The notes beneath the pieces are model-generated. The model was given only the letters and a program-made list of their open reading frames with translations. It was not told where the DNA came from and searched no databases. The translations under genes and the position numbers were made by a program. 64,000 nt of DNA, from assembly GCA_032622095.1 (NCBI GenBank), contig CP136063.1, positions 26,538,987-26,602,986 of the forward strand. The letters run 5' to 3'. This document shows, piece by piece, positions 36,001 through 47,800 of the stretch. The first letter of the stretch is position 1; each line of letters begins with the position of its first letter. The stretch comes from Siphonodentalium dalli. Its lineage: Eukaryota; Mollusca; Scaphopoda; Gadilida; Siphonodentaliidae.

Positions 36001-38930
36001 TGGCATGATCTAACTAATCTATAGATAATTTATATATTATTAGTGAAAGTATTTTATCAGTTTAAACCATTGATTCCCTTGATTATTGTATTGCCATCTT
36101 AGTACGAGTCATTGAATTTTGTACATGGATGCATGCCCATCTACGGTACTAGTACACTTATTATACCTCCCACAACGAAGTTGGGGGGGGGGGTATACTG
36201 GAGTCAGCTTGTCTGTCGGTCTGTCCGTAGACACAAATTTGTCTGGAGTTTTTCTCAGTCGTTTTTTTATCAATTTCCGTGAAACTTGGCACAGACATCA
36301 ACCACCATGGTGGAGTTATCCTCCCTTTTTCAACTTAGAAAATTTTCGCAAAATGTAAAAAGAATTCGGAGCTTTTTTATTCATACATTTTTCGGTCAAT
36401 TTTGAAAAAAACTTGACTCAGATATTTAGTACCACGGGAACCAGTACACCTGCGATTATGACGTCTGTCCGACATTTTTTGGTGGAGTTATCTCCCTTTT
36501 TCAACTTAGAATTTTTTTTTTTTGTCCGAGCTTTTATTCCTACATTTTTAGGTCAATGTTTTTTTAATCTTGGCAGTAATATTTAGTACCATGGGAACCT
36601 GTGCATCTGCGATTATGATGTCTGTCCGACTTTTTCTTGTGGAGTTATTCCCCTTTTTTGACTTAGAAATTTTTGCAACATGCATAATTTTGTCCAAGCT
36701 TTTATTCCCACATTTTTCGGTCAATAGGTTTAAGATTAGGGTTAGGGTTGTGCACCTGCAATGAGAATGCAAAACACAGGTATGATTTGATTCGATATTC
36801 GTTTCGTGTCGATTTAGACACTTACTCTCGGGCTCCAAATAAAAGTGCAGGCCCAAATAATAGTGCAGGGAGGAAATTACATTTAAAGTTAATAAAAGTG
36901 CAGACCCAAATAATAGAACAGGGGGAACTCTGAGCAAAACATCAACATAACTGTGGTAAACAATTATTTTTATATAGTATGTGGCATGTGGTGTTTTGTT
37001 CAATATTTAAATGTTCACATATATGCCATATACTTGAATATGTACATGCATAAAGTTATAAGCTCATCATTTTGATATCAGAATCATGTAGAAATCTTGA
37101 GTTTGTGACGATTTCTTTTTTCATAGCCTCAAAATTAATAAACGTGCAGACCCAAATAAGCACCATGCAGGGGGGATATTTCCCAAGAAAATAATAAACG
37201 TGCATGCATGTTTATTTGGAGCCCAAGAGTAAGACCTCATTTACAAAGTTGGAATGTACACTTACAATTCACACTTCACACTTAGTGGCAAGATGCTGCC
37301 ACTGTTGGACTTGTACACTTCGTTGTAAGTGTATACTCACACTTCGTTGTAAGTGTACACTTGGAGCATAAATCTCCCTACACTTATGACACACTTGGGA
37401 AATGTGCCTTAAAGTTCCTACTATTTAATAATAATTATAACCCCCCCCTCCCCCCTGCCGCCGCAATGAAGTTAGGGGGTGTATACTGGAGTTCGTCCGT
37501 GGACATAAACCACCATGTGAACCTATGCACCTGCGATTATGACCTTTATGACTTTTTTTGGTGGAGTTTTTCCCCCCTTTTTCGACTTAGAAATTTTTCG
37601 CAAGATGTATAATTTTGTCCGAGCTTTTATTCCTACATTTTTAGGTAAATTTTTGTTTAACTTGGCACAGATATATAGTACCATGATAACCTGCGATTGT
37701 GATGTCTGTCCGTCAGTGTCCGACATTTATTGGTGGAGTTATCCCCCTTTTTTTACTTAGAATTTTTTTTGCAACATTCCTAAATTTGTCCGAACTTTTA
37801 TTCCTACATTTTTAGGTCAATGTTTTTTAATCTTGGCACTCACATTTAGTACCATGGGAACCTGTGCACCTGCGATTATGATGTCTGTTCGACTTTTTTT
37901 GTGGAGTTATTCCCCTTTTTCGACTTAGAACATTTTTGCAACATGCATAATTAAGGTCTGAGCTTTTATTCCTACATTTTTCGGTCAATAGCTTTAAGAT
38001 TAGGGTTATGTACTGCAATGTGAACTGTTATTTTATTATTTTAACTAAATATTTACTGATTTACTGACATGTGAAACATCTTAGTATTTAAAAAACGGGG
38101 CGGGGGTATCCTTAGTCCCATTGGGACAGTCAAGTCACACCTCTAGTTCCAACTGAAAATACATATGTATGCTGATATTTCTCACTGATATGTGCAGCAA
38201 ATTTACAGCCTTAAGGATGCACAGAATGGTCAAATCTGCAGCTATTGGCTTTAATCAATAAATTTGAAAAATGATCAAAGAAATATGGGTTGATACAAAA
38301 ATCAGATTTGGCACTGAAATGATTAAAGCACTAAATTGTCATTGTTTCAAAATAAATAATTATGTTTGTAACTTATTTGTTGTTATTACTAAATGTCTTG
38401 CAACTGCCATTTTACTATGTACTTCTTTTAATTAGGTCCCTTACTTAATTGTACAGGTTGCTTCATTGCCAGATTCAAGCTAATATTAGGCTAAATATTA
38501 GCTAGATATTAACTAGAATATAGCTAGATGTTAGCTAATATTATACTAGATACCAGCTAAAGGATAGCTAGATTTTAACTAGAATATAGCTAGATTCTGG
38601 CTAATACTGTACTAAATACTATAGCTAGAAAATATAGCTAGATAATGGCTGATATATTTAGCTAACATTTAGTTATATTCTAGTTAAAATTTAGCCATTT
38701 CAGCTGGTTTCTGCAGCCGGCATCCAGACCATACTAAATCTTAGCTAAAAATTAGTTAAAAATTAGCTATAGCTAAAAATTAGCTAATTTATGTAACTAA
38801 AAAGTAGCTAATTGTTAGCTAGATTGTGGCTAAATAGCTCATTTGCATAACTAACTAAAAAGTAGCTAAATCTTAGCTAGATTCTAGCTAAATAACTAAT
38901 TAGCATAGTTGAAACGGCTAAAAGATAGCT
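30098..38930. repeat. Large tandem duplication, copy 2 (8.8 kb)
   Basis: Copy 2 repeats the unit without the 8632-bp transposon. Its parts are the array at 30098-30736, the MITE with GATCCGCTTTGCCC at 32218-33104, the empty site near 33294-33308, the inverted-repeat element at about 35163-35728, the array element at 36161-38140 and the TAGCTA arm from 38473. A few insertions of 1-20 bp distinguish it, for example near 33636, 37262 and 38752. Confidence 0.95.
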
Positions 38931-39113
38931 AACGCTCATGGGATTTCATCAAAGGAAATTCATCTTAGCTAATATCTAGCTAATGTCAGCTAATATCTAG
39001 TTAAGCTAAATAGTAACTAGGATATTGACTAGACCTTAACTAAAGGTTGGCTAATGTGACTGGCTAATAGTTGGCTAATAATTAACTAGAATATAACTGA
39101 TTTTTGGTAGGGG
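38473..39113. repeat. TAGCTA-rich right arm with terminal tip
   Basis: More than twenty TAGCTA-type words in 640 bp, ending in GATTTTTGGTAGGGG. This is the complete right end of the 27.6-kb insertion, and the mirror of 11517-11990. Confidence 0.75.
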
Positions 39114-39115
39114 TG

Positions 39116-39890
39116 ACAAATGATGAATTCATTTCTGCAATCCGGTCTTATTGCCGCTCATCGTATTTGTCCCATCGAAACCTGTGAATAGTATATTAGT
39201 AATGGGAATGGACTTCTTTCGCAGAGAGTCTACAATTTCTGAAAGAAGAGCCTCGGCACCTTTCTCTCCGACAACTTTTACAATGTCAACGTATTCTTCT
39301 TTGACATCATGTGTGAGTGTGTCCACATAACGGACAAATATAATCAATTGGGCTCTCCCAGCCTCGTCGGTGATCTCGTCTGCGAGGAGAGTGAATTCTG
39401 AACAACAGGTGATGCCGTCAAGAGTGTCTTTCTCGATGCAATAGTTAATTACATCCAGGTAGCCTTCAACGGATGTAGAGGACAGATATGTCGCGTTGGA
39501 TGGCATTGTTCTAACATGTCTCTCTTTAGGTCGGATTCACAAAGATCGTTTGCGATAAACTGAATGAGATCTTCGAAGTTAAACTTCACGGCCCATTTCT
39601 TACCCGTCATAAAGTAAGTTGTCTTGATTAGCTTCGCAATAACACGTTTTTTCCACTCGCCGTCCTCTTGCCTCTTTGTTGCATCGGACCTTTGTAGTTG
39701 TGTAACAATGGTACATGTACCTTGTTGTCGTATCGTGGCCTACATCTCCGTTTGGTTGGCCGTTGATCGCTGGTGTTTGGTGCTGGCTAGATGGGTGTCC
39801 AACATCCTGCGTGGGTGACCATCTTCTTTAACAGGTTTTGCAAATCCACCCACTCTGGACCGGATCAAAGTAGAGCCATTTATACAGTGC
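39116..39890 (-). pseudogene. hAT transposase, N-terminal part (DUF4371)
   Basis: From about 39690 down, the minus strand reads KRQEDGEWKKRVIAKLIKTT, then FNFEDLIQFIAND. A shift near 39505 leads to SNATYLSSTS. The RNase-H core start follows: FTLLADEITDEAGRAQL, FVRYVD, EEYVDIV and FTGFDGTNTMSG. The LADEITD and GFDGTNTMSG blocks carry the first two catalytic acids of hAT transposases of the ZNF862-like group. The frame stops after GLQK, where a codon change gives TGA in place of the usual arginine. Reading then resumes as IHHLS up to the insertion at 39113 and continues on its far side at 11516. A BED zinc finger is not seen. Confidence 0.85.
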
Positions 39891-40570
39891 CACCCAGTGG
39901 GCGTGGGTCTGAAAGAAAGGATGGGAATGCTTTAAGCCTTATCAAATTAAAAAAAAAAAAATTTAATTTTAAACCATGGCAGATGCAATGCATTTAATAA
40001 TACTATTAGTACTTACTTAGTACATTCATTGTACAAATTATTATATTGAAAATTACATTTTTAACAAGAGCATAGGGCCATTACTTTTGGAAAATATTCC
40101 AAATCAAAAAAGTAAAAAAAATCTGGGACCAGCTGGGACAGGATATGAATTACTGTAACTCATTTGACCGAACCCATATTCCAACTTGACCTCAGTCCTG
40201 TATTACATTATTGGTTCTTTTCAAGTTTGTTTTTGGTAGTCAACATCATTTTATTTTAATTTTTTAAATAAAATATTGTCTTACCTCCTTACCACGGCGT
40301 CCATCAAGCTGAATGGGTACATATTCATTTGAACTTTCTGATTCGTCACCGCTGTCCTCCCTTGGGGGTGGGAATTCGCTTGATTGGTGTTGCATGCTGT
40401 GGTATATACAAATATTATTAACATTATTATTTAATTATGAAGACTCCGAAAGAAACTTCAAAATCAAATTATTTATTCTCAATAGACATTATTTGAGAAA
40501 CCAAAAAAAAAAAATCAATAATAATTGGTTGGTTGTGAATATAGTTTGGAATTGCATATAATTTATTAAT

Positions 40571-40849
40571 TTAATACACATGTGTAGCATTAATTGTATT
40601 GAATTTGTGAACACACATGAAAATAAATGTTATTGTGTTAGTCATGAAACTTGTCGGATGTTGACTAGTAGTACTACTACATGTACTAGGCTTGTTACTA
40701 CTATGAGCAACAGAACCTCCAAAAAATGTTGTTATTTTTTTGTTTTGTGTTTCAGAAGTCTGAGGGTTAACTTTGGCAGACTGTCTATCAGACTTATAAG
40801 TTGAGGATTTTTTATTGTGGCTCACACCTGTTGTTCTTGGACGTGGCAT
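40571..40849 (-). other. Possible 5' exon of the hAT gene
   Basis: A minus-strand frame reads MPRPRTTGVSHNKK, a Ser/Lys-rich stretch and NKKITTFFGG. hAT transposases of this group often start with a short motif of the type K-x-I-T-x-F-F. The position, some 700 bp upstream of the hAT body on the same strand, fits. No splice sites were fixed, so this is tentative. Confidence 0.3.
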
Positions 40850-40879
40850 TGATACTATTATTACATTGTGCACATAATT

Positions 40880-42448
40880 GGGGAATAAACTTTCTATTTT
40901 TCAAAAAGTGGCGAGAATTCAACATTCCAGTTTTATTTCCGGTATAAATAGACACATGTAAAATTTGTTTACGGAAGAGAATAGATGCGAAAATATGTTT
41001 CTTGTCTTTAGTGCTTACGTCGCCAAAACCAATAGAGTTATTCCTCTCCGTGAAATGCAAAGTTTACAAACCTTGTCGAGATTCGAGAATCATAGATTTA
41101 TTGCAACATTATCTTATTTCGTTGAAATTAATGCCAGACGAGACAATGCACTATCTAATAGTGTCATTAACTCCGACAAATGACATTTATACGTCGGGAG
41201 AATAAACAGCGCATAACCGAAAATAAGTGTTCCTTATCTGATTCCATACCCACTATTTTGTGTCGGAAATCGCGACAATCGTGACTTCTATTTTATACGG
41301 AATTACTTTCGTTTTAGCTTGTAATCGGAATTGCGTTTTATAAATTCTTGCGTGATTTTCACGATTTAAGAACATTTCAACATCATCAGATCGTTATTAA
41401 AGTGGTATTTATCGTCAATTAAAAGTGAATTTTGTTGGTTTCCACTGATGAAAATATATAAGTAGAAAATGTATTTGATTTTTTGAATTGTTTAAATTTT
41501 GTTTTTGCCTTTAATTTGTTTGGGCGCCCAAACTCAATGTCCCCAAACCCGGTATACCGGAGTCGAAAATGGGCTGGGTCAGGCCTTGTATATAAAACCT
41601 GTCGTCTGTGTGTGTGTTTGTATCTGTGTATAACTTGGTCACGCTTTTGGCGCGCTTATAACTTTTCAACCATGCGTGCAATGTAGACCAAATTTGGACC
41701 ACGGTCTATATTGTGTCGTAAAAAGTTACTCACAAAATTTCACGCCGATTAGTCAAAGCAAACCTGAGATCTAGCATGGTCCCCAAATGCAGTATTTGCA
41801 CCCAAGTACACTATTTCTTCTGACGTTTGTTGAAATGACGTCATGTGTCATACACAAACCCAAACTTGCGTTGATAATGTATAGACGAAATTTGCATGTG
41901 CTCTACCAAGCGTTGTTGAAAAAGGGCGCTATAAATTGTCAGATAAGGTTGAGTGTGAATATAATTAATGCATGTTGTTTTTGTCGTGGAACTGCATGGG
42001 GTGTAGAGTCGAGACTAGAATGTTCTATATCGGCATTGGATATTGGTGCTAAATGGTCTTATAATATACCACTTCAGTGTAAATATAAGTAATGGATTGT
42101 GTCTTTGTTATGAAAGTTGTGCATTGTGTTGGAATCGAAGGAGTACATATACGGAAGACGGCAAATTGATAAGTAACGTTTTACACAAAATCAAAATGGG
42201 CGAGAAATGGACCGCAGTGAATAAAAGCTCCCAAAGGGAGCCTGTTTAAAAAAATCATAATGTATGTGCGCAAAGCGCACAAAGGGGCTGCAGTCCACTC
42301 GGTCTCTGAATAAGGCTCTGTTTCAGTCATTGGAATATATAAAATAGTAATACTGAACTATAAGTTGCATTCCATATGCGCATGCATATATGTGGGTGGT
42401 AGTAGAATTTACAATTTTTCTGTGAAAAAAAGTGTTCCTGAGACATAG
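40880..42448. other. No gene recognised
   Basis: Short frames only. Around 41550-41770 is a block (TATAACTTGGTCACG, ACTTTTCAACC, GACCAAATTTGGACC) in the style of the tandem-array units but single. Near 42227-42287 are two small hairpins, GCTCCCAAAGGGAGC and GTGCGCAAAGCGCAC. Confidence 0.35.
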
Positions 42449-42588
42449 CCACAGCAGAATTATGGGTCATTTTTCAGGATTTAGTTCGTAATATGGCTTG
42501 GTGCCATTCATCGGAAAGCTATCGATGAATGGCAACAAGCCATATTTCCTACTAAATCCTGAAAAATTACCCATTATTCTGCTGTGGT
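42449..42588. mobile_element. 140-bp fold-back element
   Basis: CCACAGCAGAATTATGGG, TTTCAGGATTTAGT and ATATGGCTTG on the left return inverted on the right, with the centre near GGAAAGCTATCG. A half copy (GGCAACAAGCCATATTTC, ACTAAATCCTGAAAA) lies at about 56497-56571. No clear target duplication. Confidence 0.65.
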
Positions 42589-43133
42589 TAAGGAATCAAT
42601 TATTTAGGGCATTACTGCACATCATAACAGTATTGAAAAGTCAAATGGATATTTGAATGTTTTGGTATTCCAGATTTATTAAAAATAAGTTTTTATACTG
42701 TATTTCCAATAAGAGTCACATCCGAGATGCTGGGAATAGTCTTGGTGGCTACAGCAAATCCTTTTAATAATTATTGCAAGTTATCCCACCAACAAGCGAC
42801 ATGCAGTTGCACACTTTTATAAATAGTCTTAACTCTGAGTATAAACCACAGACAGACTAATTTATACAGGGTGAATTGTGAAGACCCAAACCTATTTTTT
42901 ATCTGAATCAGTCTATGTATCCATCTGTTGATGCCCACCAGTTGAGTGCAAGCCAGAGTGTTGACCTTGCCAAATTGGTTTGACTTTTTGAAGATGATCG
43001 CATAAAATCGAAGATTCTTGAGCGACATATATGTATTAAACATTACTGTGTACAAAAATTCACCATGTCATGTATGGCCACATTGTGATCATATAATTTA
43101 TTAGTCCCCCTTTAAGTCAGGAAAAAAAAATAA

Positions 43134-43795
43134 TAAATGCTTCACTAAAATTGCACAGTTCTGCCCATTTCTTAATGAAATATGACTAGAAATCCCAATG
43201 GTGATTTTTGGTAATATTTTATCCCGCTTTCTGTAAAATCGAATTTTTGAGGGATCGGAAGCGTTTATGATCCCATGAATGACAAATTTCATTGCTCCAA
43301 TGGTCAGTCAACATCACAAATACAACATAAAGTCACAATTTTCAACCAGTACCTAACGGCATAAACTGATCTTGAAGACATTAGAGAAAATAAATCACAT
43401 TTTCCACTTTGCCATTTTGGGCGCCATTGTTGCAGCCTTTTTGAGCCACAGTGACAATTTTGGTACTAATGGGTTGGAATATGCATAAGAAATGGAATGC
43501 TTCACTAAAATTTCACAGTTCTGCCCATTTCTTGGTGACATATGACTAGAAATTCCAATGGTGATTTTTGGTAACATTTTATACCGCTTTCTGTAAAATC
43601 GAATTTTTGAGGGATCAGAAGGGTTCCTGACACCATGAATGGAATTTGTCATTGCTCCAATGGTCAGTTAACATGACCAAGCCAACATAAAGTCACAATT
43701 ACCAACCAGTACCAAACAGCATAAACTGATTTTAAAGATATTAGAGAAAAAATCTAAATTTTCTACTTCCAGCTGCCATTTTGACGACCATCTTG
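43134..43795. repeat. 360-bp tandem repeat, about 1.8 copies
   Basis: ATGCTTCACTAAAATT, CACAGTTCTGCCCATTTCTT, TATGACTAGAAAT, CCAATGGTGATTTTTGG and TCGAATTTTTGAGGGATC at 43137-43260 recur at 43497-43620. Open frames across it are shared only because the DNA is repeated. CCATTTTGGGCGCCAT words near its end resemble the CCATCTTGG words of the 45-kb array. Confidence 0.75.
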
Positions 43796-44074
43796 GACGG
43801 CGAGTTCCAAGTTTACTCTATATTCTATAATGGTGGCATTTTATCTTATCTTCACAAAAATGTATACATTTGTATACATATGACAAGACTGTCTCACTAT
43901 AATTTGCATCAAACTGATTTAGTGACCGTCTGAAAAATGGCGGCCATGTTGGGTGCTATATCTTGAATTTAACGGGTTCCACTTAACCGAAAGCTGGAAC
44001 CAGCTGGATAATAATCAGGGATATAGTGGACAATATATGTGCGAGTTTGGTGCTTCTATCCAGAAGTGAACAAT

Positions 44075-44250
44075 TCTTCCATTATTGTGGGTTAAGCAAC
44101 TCCACTACACCTTTTTAGACCAGAAAATATTCGAAATAAAATTAATATCAATCGATAGAAGCATTTCCGGACAAGAGTCTTCGATTTAAATCCAATATTT
44201 TATACCCCGGTAACTATATAATACATGTTTACAAAGAGATAATCCACCAT
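44075..44250 (-). mobile_element. Half copy of the AGGTGG/TTAA MITE
   Basis: The sequence ending GAGATAATCCACC and containing ATTCGAAATAAAATTAATAT and GATAGAAGCATTTCCGGAC matches the right half of the element at 50706-51211. The left half is missing. Confidence 0.65.
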
Positions 44251-44863
44251 AAGGCAAAACAGGCACTATTAACCCCCAACAGTACCGCCCATTGCAGCAT
44301 GCTTCTGTATAGATGAACATCTGCCAATTAAATTTATCCCCAAAAAATATATATACATGTGTATCTATTGATAAACAATTTTGTCCCAAATAGAATATAG
44401 ATACCCACATCAACCAAGTACCATGCCTATAAACCCATACATGTACTTGAGCCAACCCAAAATGTATTTATGTAACAACTAAAATATCCATTCCATTCCA
44501 GATAAATTTCAAATGTCTAAAATGACTAGAGCTCAATTTTGCTCATTATTCATTGTTTTTCTAAAAAATCGGTTCAGACTCGGACGAGACTTTACCGAAT
44601 TAACCCTTTACCCAACAAAACGGCAAAAACCGGCCAAATAAAGCTTCAACAGCCTAAAATATCTTCGGTCTGTCTCAATAGAACCATACAAATATGGATA
44701 TCATTGGAACCGTCTCCTTGACAACATTGTGATAGTTACAGTTATGCCCTGTGCCAATGCATTCTCTTATATATGCGAGTCGACCATAGGTCGCCTCGCA
44801 TATATAAGAGAATGCATTGGCCTAAAAAAAACTCTCTTTTTTTTTACATTTTTAACCATTTTT

Positions 44864-47800
44864 AGCTCAACTTTACTTTGTAAAGTTTGAGCTATTGCCA
44901 TGGCTTTGTCGTCCGTCGTCCGTGTGTGTGTGTGTGCGTGTGTACGTAAGGCGTCAACAATGCAGGCTACAGGTCGTACCTTTCGTCGGATCATTATGAA
45001 ATTTGTCATAGCTGTTGACATCAACATTTAGACCAGAATAATTAATTTTGGGGTCATTCGGAAAAAAAACATGGCCGCCAGTGGCCATATTGGATTTCAA
45101 AATTCAATCCATTAGCACGGGCTACAGGCCGTACTGTTTGTCTGATCTTCATGAAATTTGTCATGGATGTTAATATTGACATGTAGATGGGAACGAGTAA
45201 TTTTGGGGTCATTCGGCCCAAAAACATGGCCGCCAGCAGCCATCTTAGATTTTACTCTTTGTATGACTAAATTCTTTAGCACGGGCTACAGGTCGTAATT
45301 TTAGTCTGATCATCATAAATTTTGTCAAGAATGTTAATAATGACATGTAGATGGGAACGAGTCATTTTGGGGTCATTCGCCAAAAAACATGGCCGCCAGC
45401 AGCCATCTTGTATTTTACTCTTTGTATGACTAAATCCTTTAGCACGGGCTACAGGTCGTACCTTTAATCTGATCATTATAAAATTTGTCATGGCTGTTGA
45501 AATTGGAATGTAGATGGGAACGAGTCATTTTGAGGTCATTCGGACAAAAAACATGGCCGCCAGCAGCCATCTTGGATTTCAAAATTTAATCCATTAGCAC
45601 GGGCCACAGGTCGTACTGTTCGTCTGATCACCATGAAATTTGTCATGGATGATAATATTGACATGTAGATGGGAACGAGTAATTTTGGGGTCATTCGGCC
45701 AATAAACATGGTCGCCAGCAGCCATCTTCGATTTTACTCTTTGTATGACTAAATTCTTTAGCACGGGCTGCAGGTCGTACCTTTAGTCTGATCATCATAA
45801 AATTTGTCATGGATATTAACAATGACATGTAGATGGGAACGAGTAATTTTGGGGTCATTCGGCTAAAAAACATGGTCGCCAGCAGCCATCTTGGATTTTA
45901 CTCTTTGTATGACTAAATCCTTGAGCACGGGCTACAGGTCCTACTTTTAGTCTGATCATCATAAAATTTGTCATGAATGTTAATAATGACATGTAGATGG
46001 GAACAAGTCATTTTGGGGTCATTCGGCCAAAAAACATGGCTGCCAGCAGCCATCTTGGATTTTACTCTTTGTATGACTAAATCCTTTAGCACGGGCTACA
46101 GGTCGTACCTTTAGTCTGATCATCATAAAATTTGTCATGGTTGTTGAAATTGGAATGTAGATGGGAACGAGTCATTTTGGGGTCATTCGGACAAAAAACA
46201 TGGCTGCCAGCGGCCATATTGGGTTTAAAAATTTAATCCATTAGCACGGGCCACAGGTCGTACTGTTCTTGTGATCATCATGAAATTTGTCATGGATGAT
46301 AATATTGACATGTAGATGGGAACGAGTAATTTTGGGGTCATTCGGCCACAAAACCTGGACGCCTGCAGCCATCTTGGATGTTACTCTTTGTATGACTAAA
46401 TCCTTTAGCACGGGCTACAGGTTGTACCTTTAGTCTGATCATCATGAAATGTGTCATGAATGTTAATAATGACATGTAGATGGGAACGAGTAATTTTGGG
46501 GTCATTCGGCCAAAAAACATGGCCGCCAGCAGCCATCTTGGATTTTACTCTTTGTATAACTAAATTCTTTAGCACGGGCTGCAGGTCGTACATTTTGTCT
46601 GATCATCATAAAATGTGTCATGGATGTTAACAATGACATGTAAATGGGAACTAGTCATTTTGGGGTCATTCGGCCAAAAAACATGGCCGCCAGCAGCCAT
46701 CTTGGATTTTACTCTTTGTATGACTAAATCCTTTAGCACAGGCTACAGGTCGTACCTTTAGTCTGATCATCATAAAATTTGTCATGGTTGTTGAAATTGG
46801 AATGTAGATGGGAACGAGTCATTTTGGGGTCATTCGGACAAAAAACATGGCCGCAGCGGCCATATTGGATTTATAAATTTAATCCATTAGCACGGGCCAC
46901 AGGTCGTACTGTTCTTCTGATCATCATGAAATTTGTCATGGATGATAATATTGATATGTAGATGGGAACGAGTAATTTTGGGGTCATTCGGTCAAAAAAC
47001 ATGGCCGCCAGCAGCCATCTTGGATTTTACTCTTTGTATGACTAAATTCTTTAGCACGGGCTGCAGGTCGTACCTTTAGTCTGATCATCATAAAATGTGT
47101 CATGGATGTTAACAATGACATGTAGATGGGAACGAGTAATTTTGGGGTCATTCGGCCAAAAAACCTGGTCGCCAGCAGCCATCTTGGATTTTACTCTTTG
47201 TATGACTAAATCCTTTAGCACGGGCTACAGGTTGTACCTTTAGTCTGATCATCATGAAATTTGTCATGAATGTTAATAATGACATGTAGATGGGAACGAG
47301 TCATTTTGAGGTCATTCGGATGAAAAACATGGCCACCAGTAGCCATCTTGGATTTTACTCTTTGTATGGCTAAATCCTTTAGCATGGGCTACAGGTCGTA
47401 CCTTTAGTCTGATCATCATAAAATTTGTCATGGTTGTTGAAAAAGTCATTTTGGGGTCATTCAGACAAAAAACATGGCCGCCAGCGGCCATCTTGGATTT
47501 AAAAATTTAATCCATTAGCACGGGCCACAGGTCGTACTGTTCGTCTGATGATCATGAAATTTGTCATGGATGATAATATTGACATGTAGATGAGAACGAG
47601 TAATTTTGGGGTCATTCGGCCCAAAAACATGGCCGCCAGCAGCCATCTTGGATTTTACTCTTTGTATGACTAAATTCTTTAGCATGGGCTACAGGTCGTA
47701 CCTTTAGTCTGATCATCATAAAATTTGTCATGGATGTTAACGATGACATGTAGATGGGAACGACTCATTTTGGGGTCAATCGGCCGAAAACATGGCCGCC

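Larger units (their letters stand above)
11517..39113. mobile_element. 27.6-kb CCCCTACC-ended insertion, family unknown
   Basis: The left end is CCCCTACCAAAA and the right end TTTTTGGTAGGGG, giving about a 13-bp inverted tip. It lies inside the hAT gene: the minus-strand hAT reading goes from GLQK through IHHLS on the right to PHAIYIKCKNHRLAL on the left. TG stands on both sides (11515-11516 and 39114-39115), and the uninterrupted site at about 11334-11360 has a single TG, so the target duplication is 2 bp. Sub-terminal arms of about 0.5-0.6 kb are crowded with TAGCTA. The interior is mostly a large tandem duplication plus nested elements. No transposase of its own is seen, so it looks non-autonomous. 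Taking out the duplicate and the 8.6-kb transposon would leave roughly 10 kb. Confidence 0.75.

Noticed and set aside
12659-38930. Large direct repeats read as the two ends of an LTR element
   Set aside because: The copies are adjacent with no internal region, carry no polymerase or capsid-type frame, and contain other transposons. A plain tandem duplication explains them.
11517-39113. Large inverted-tip element as a Polinton-type element
   Set aside because: No DNA polymerase B, integrase, ATPase or capsid-like frame is visible, and the duplication is 2 bp rather than 6 bp.
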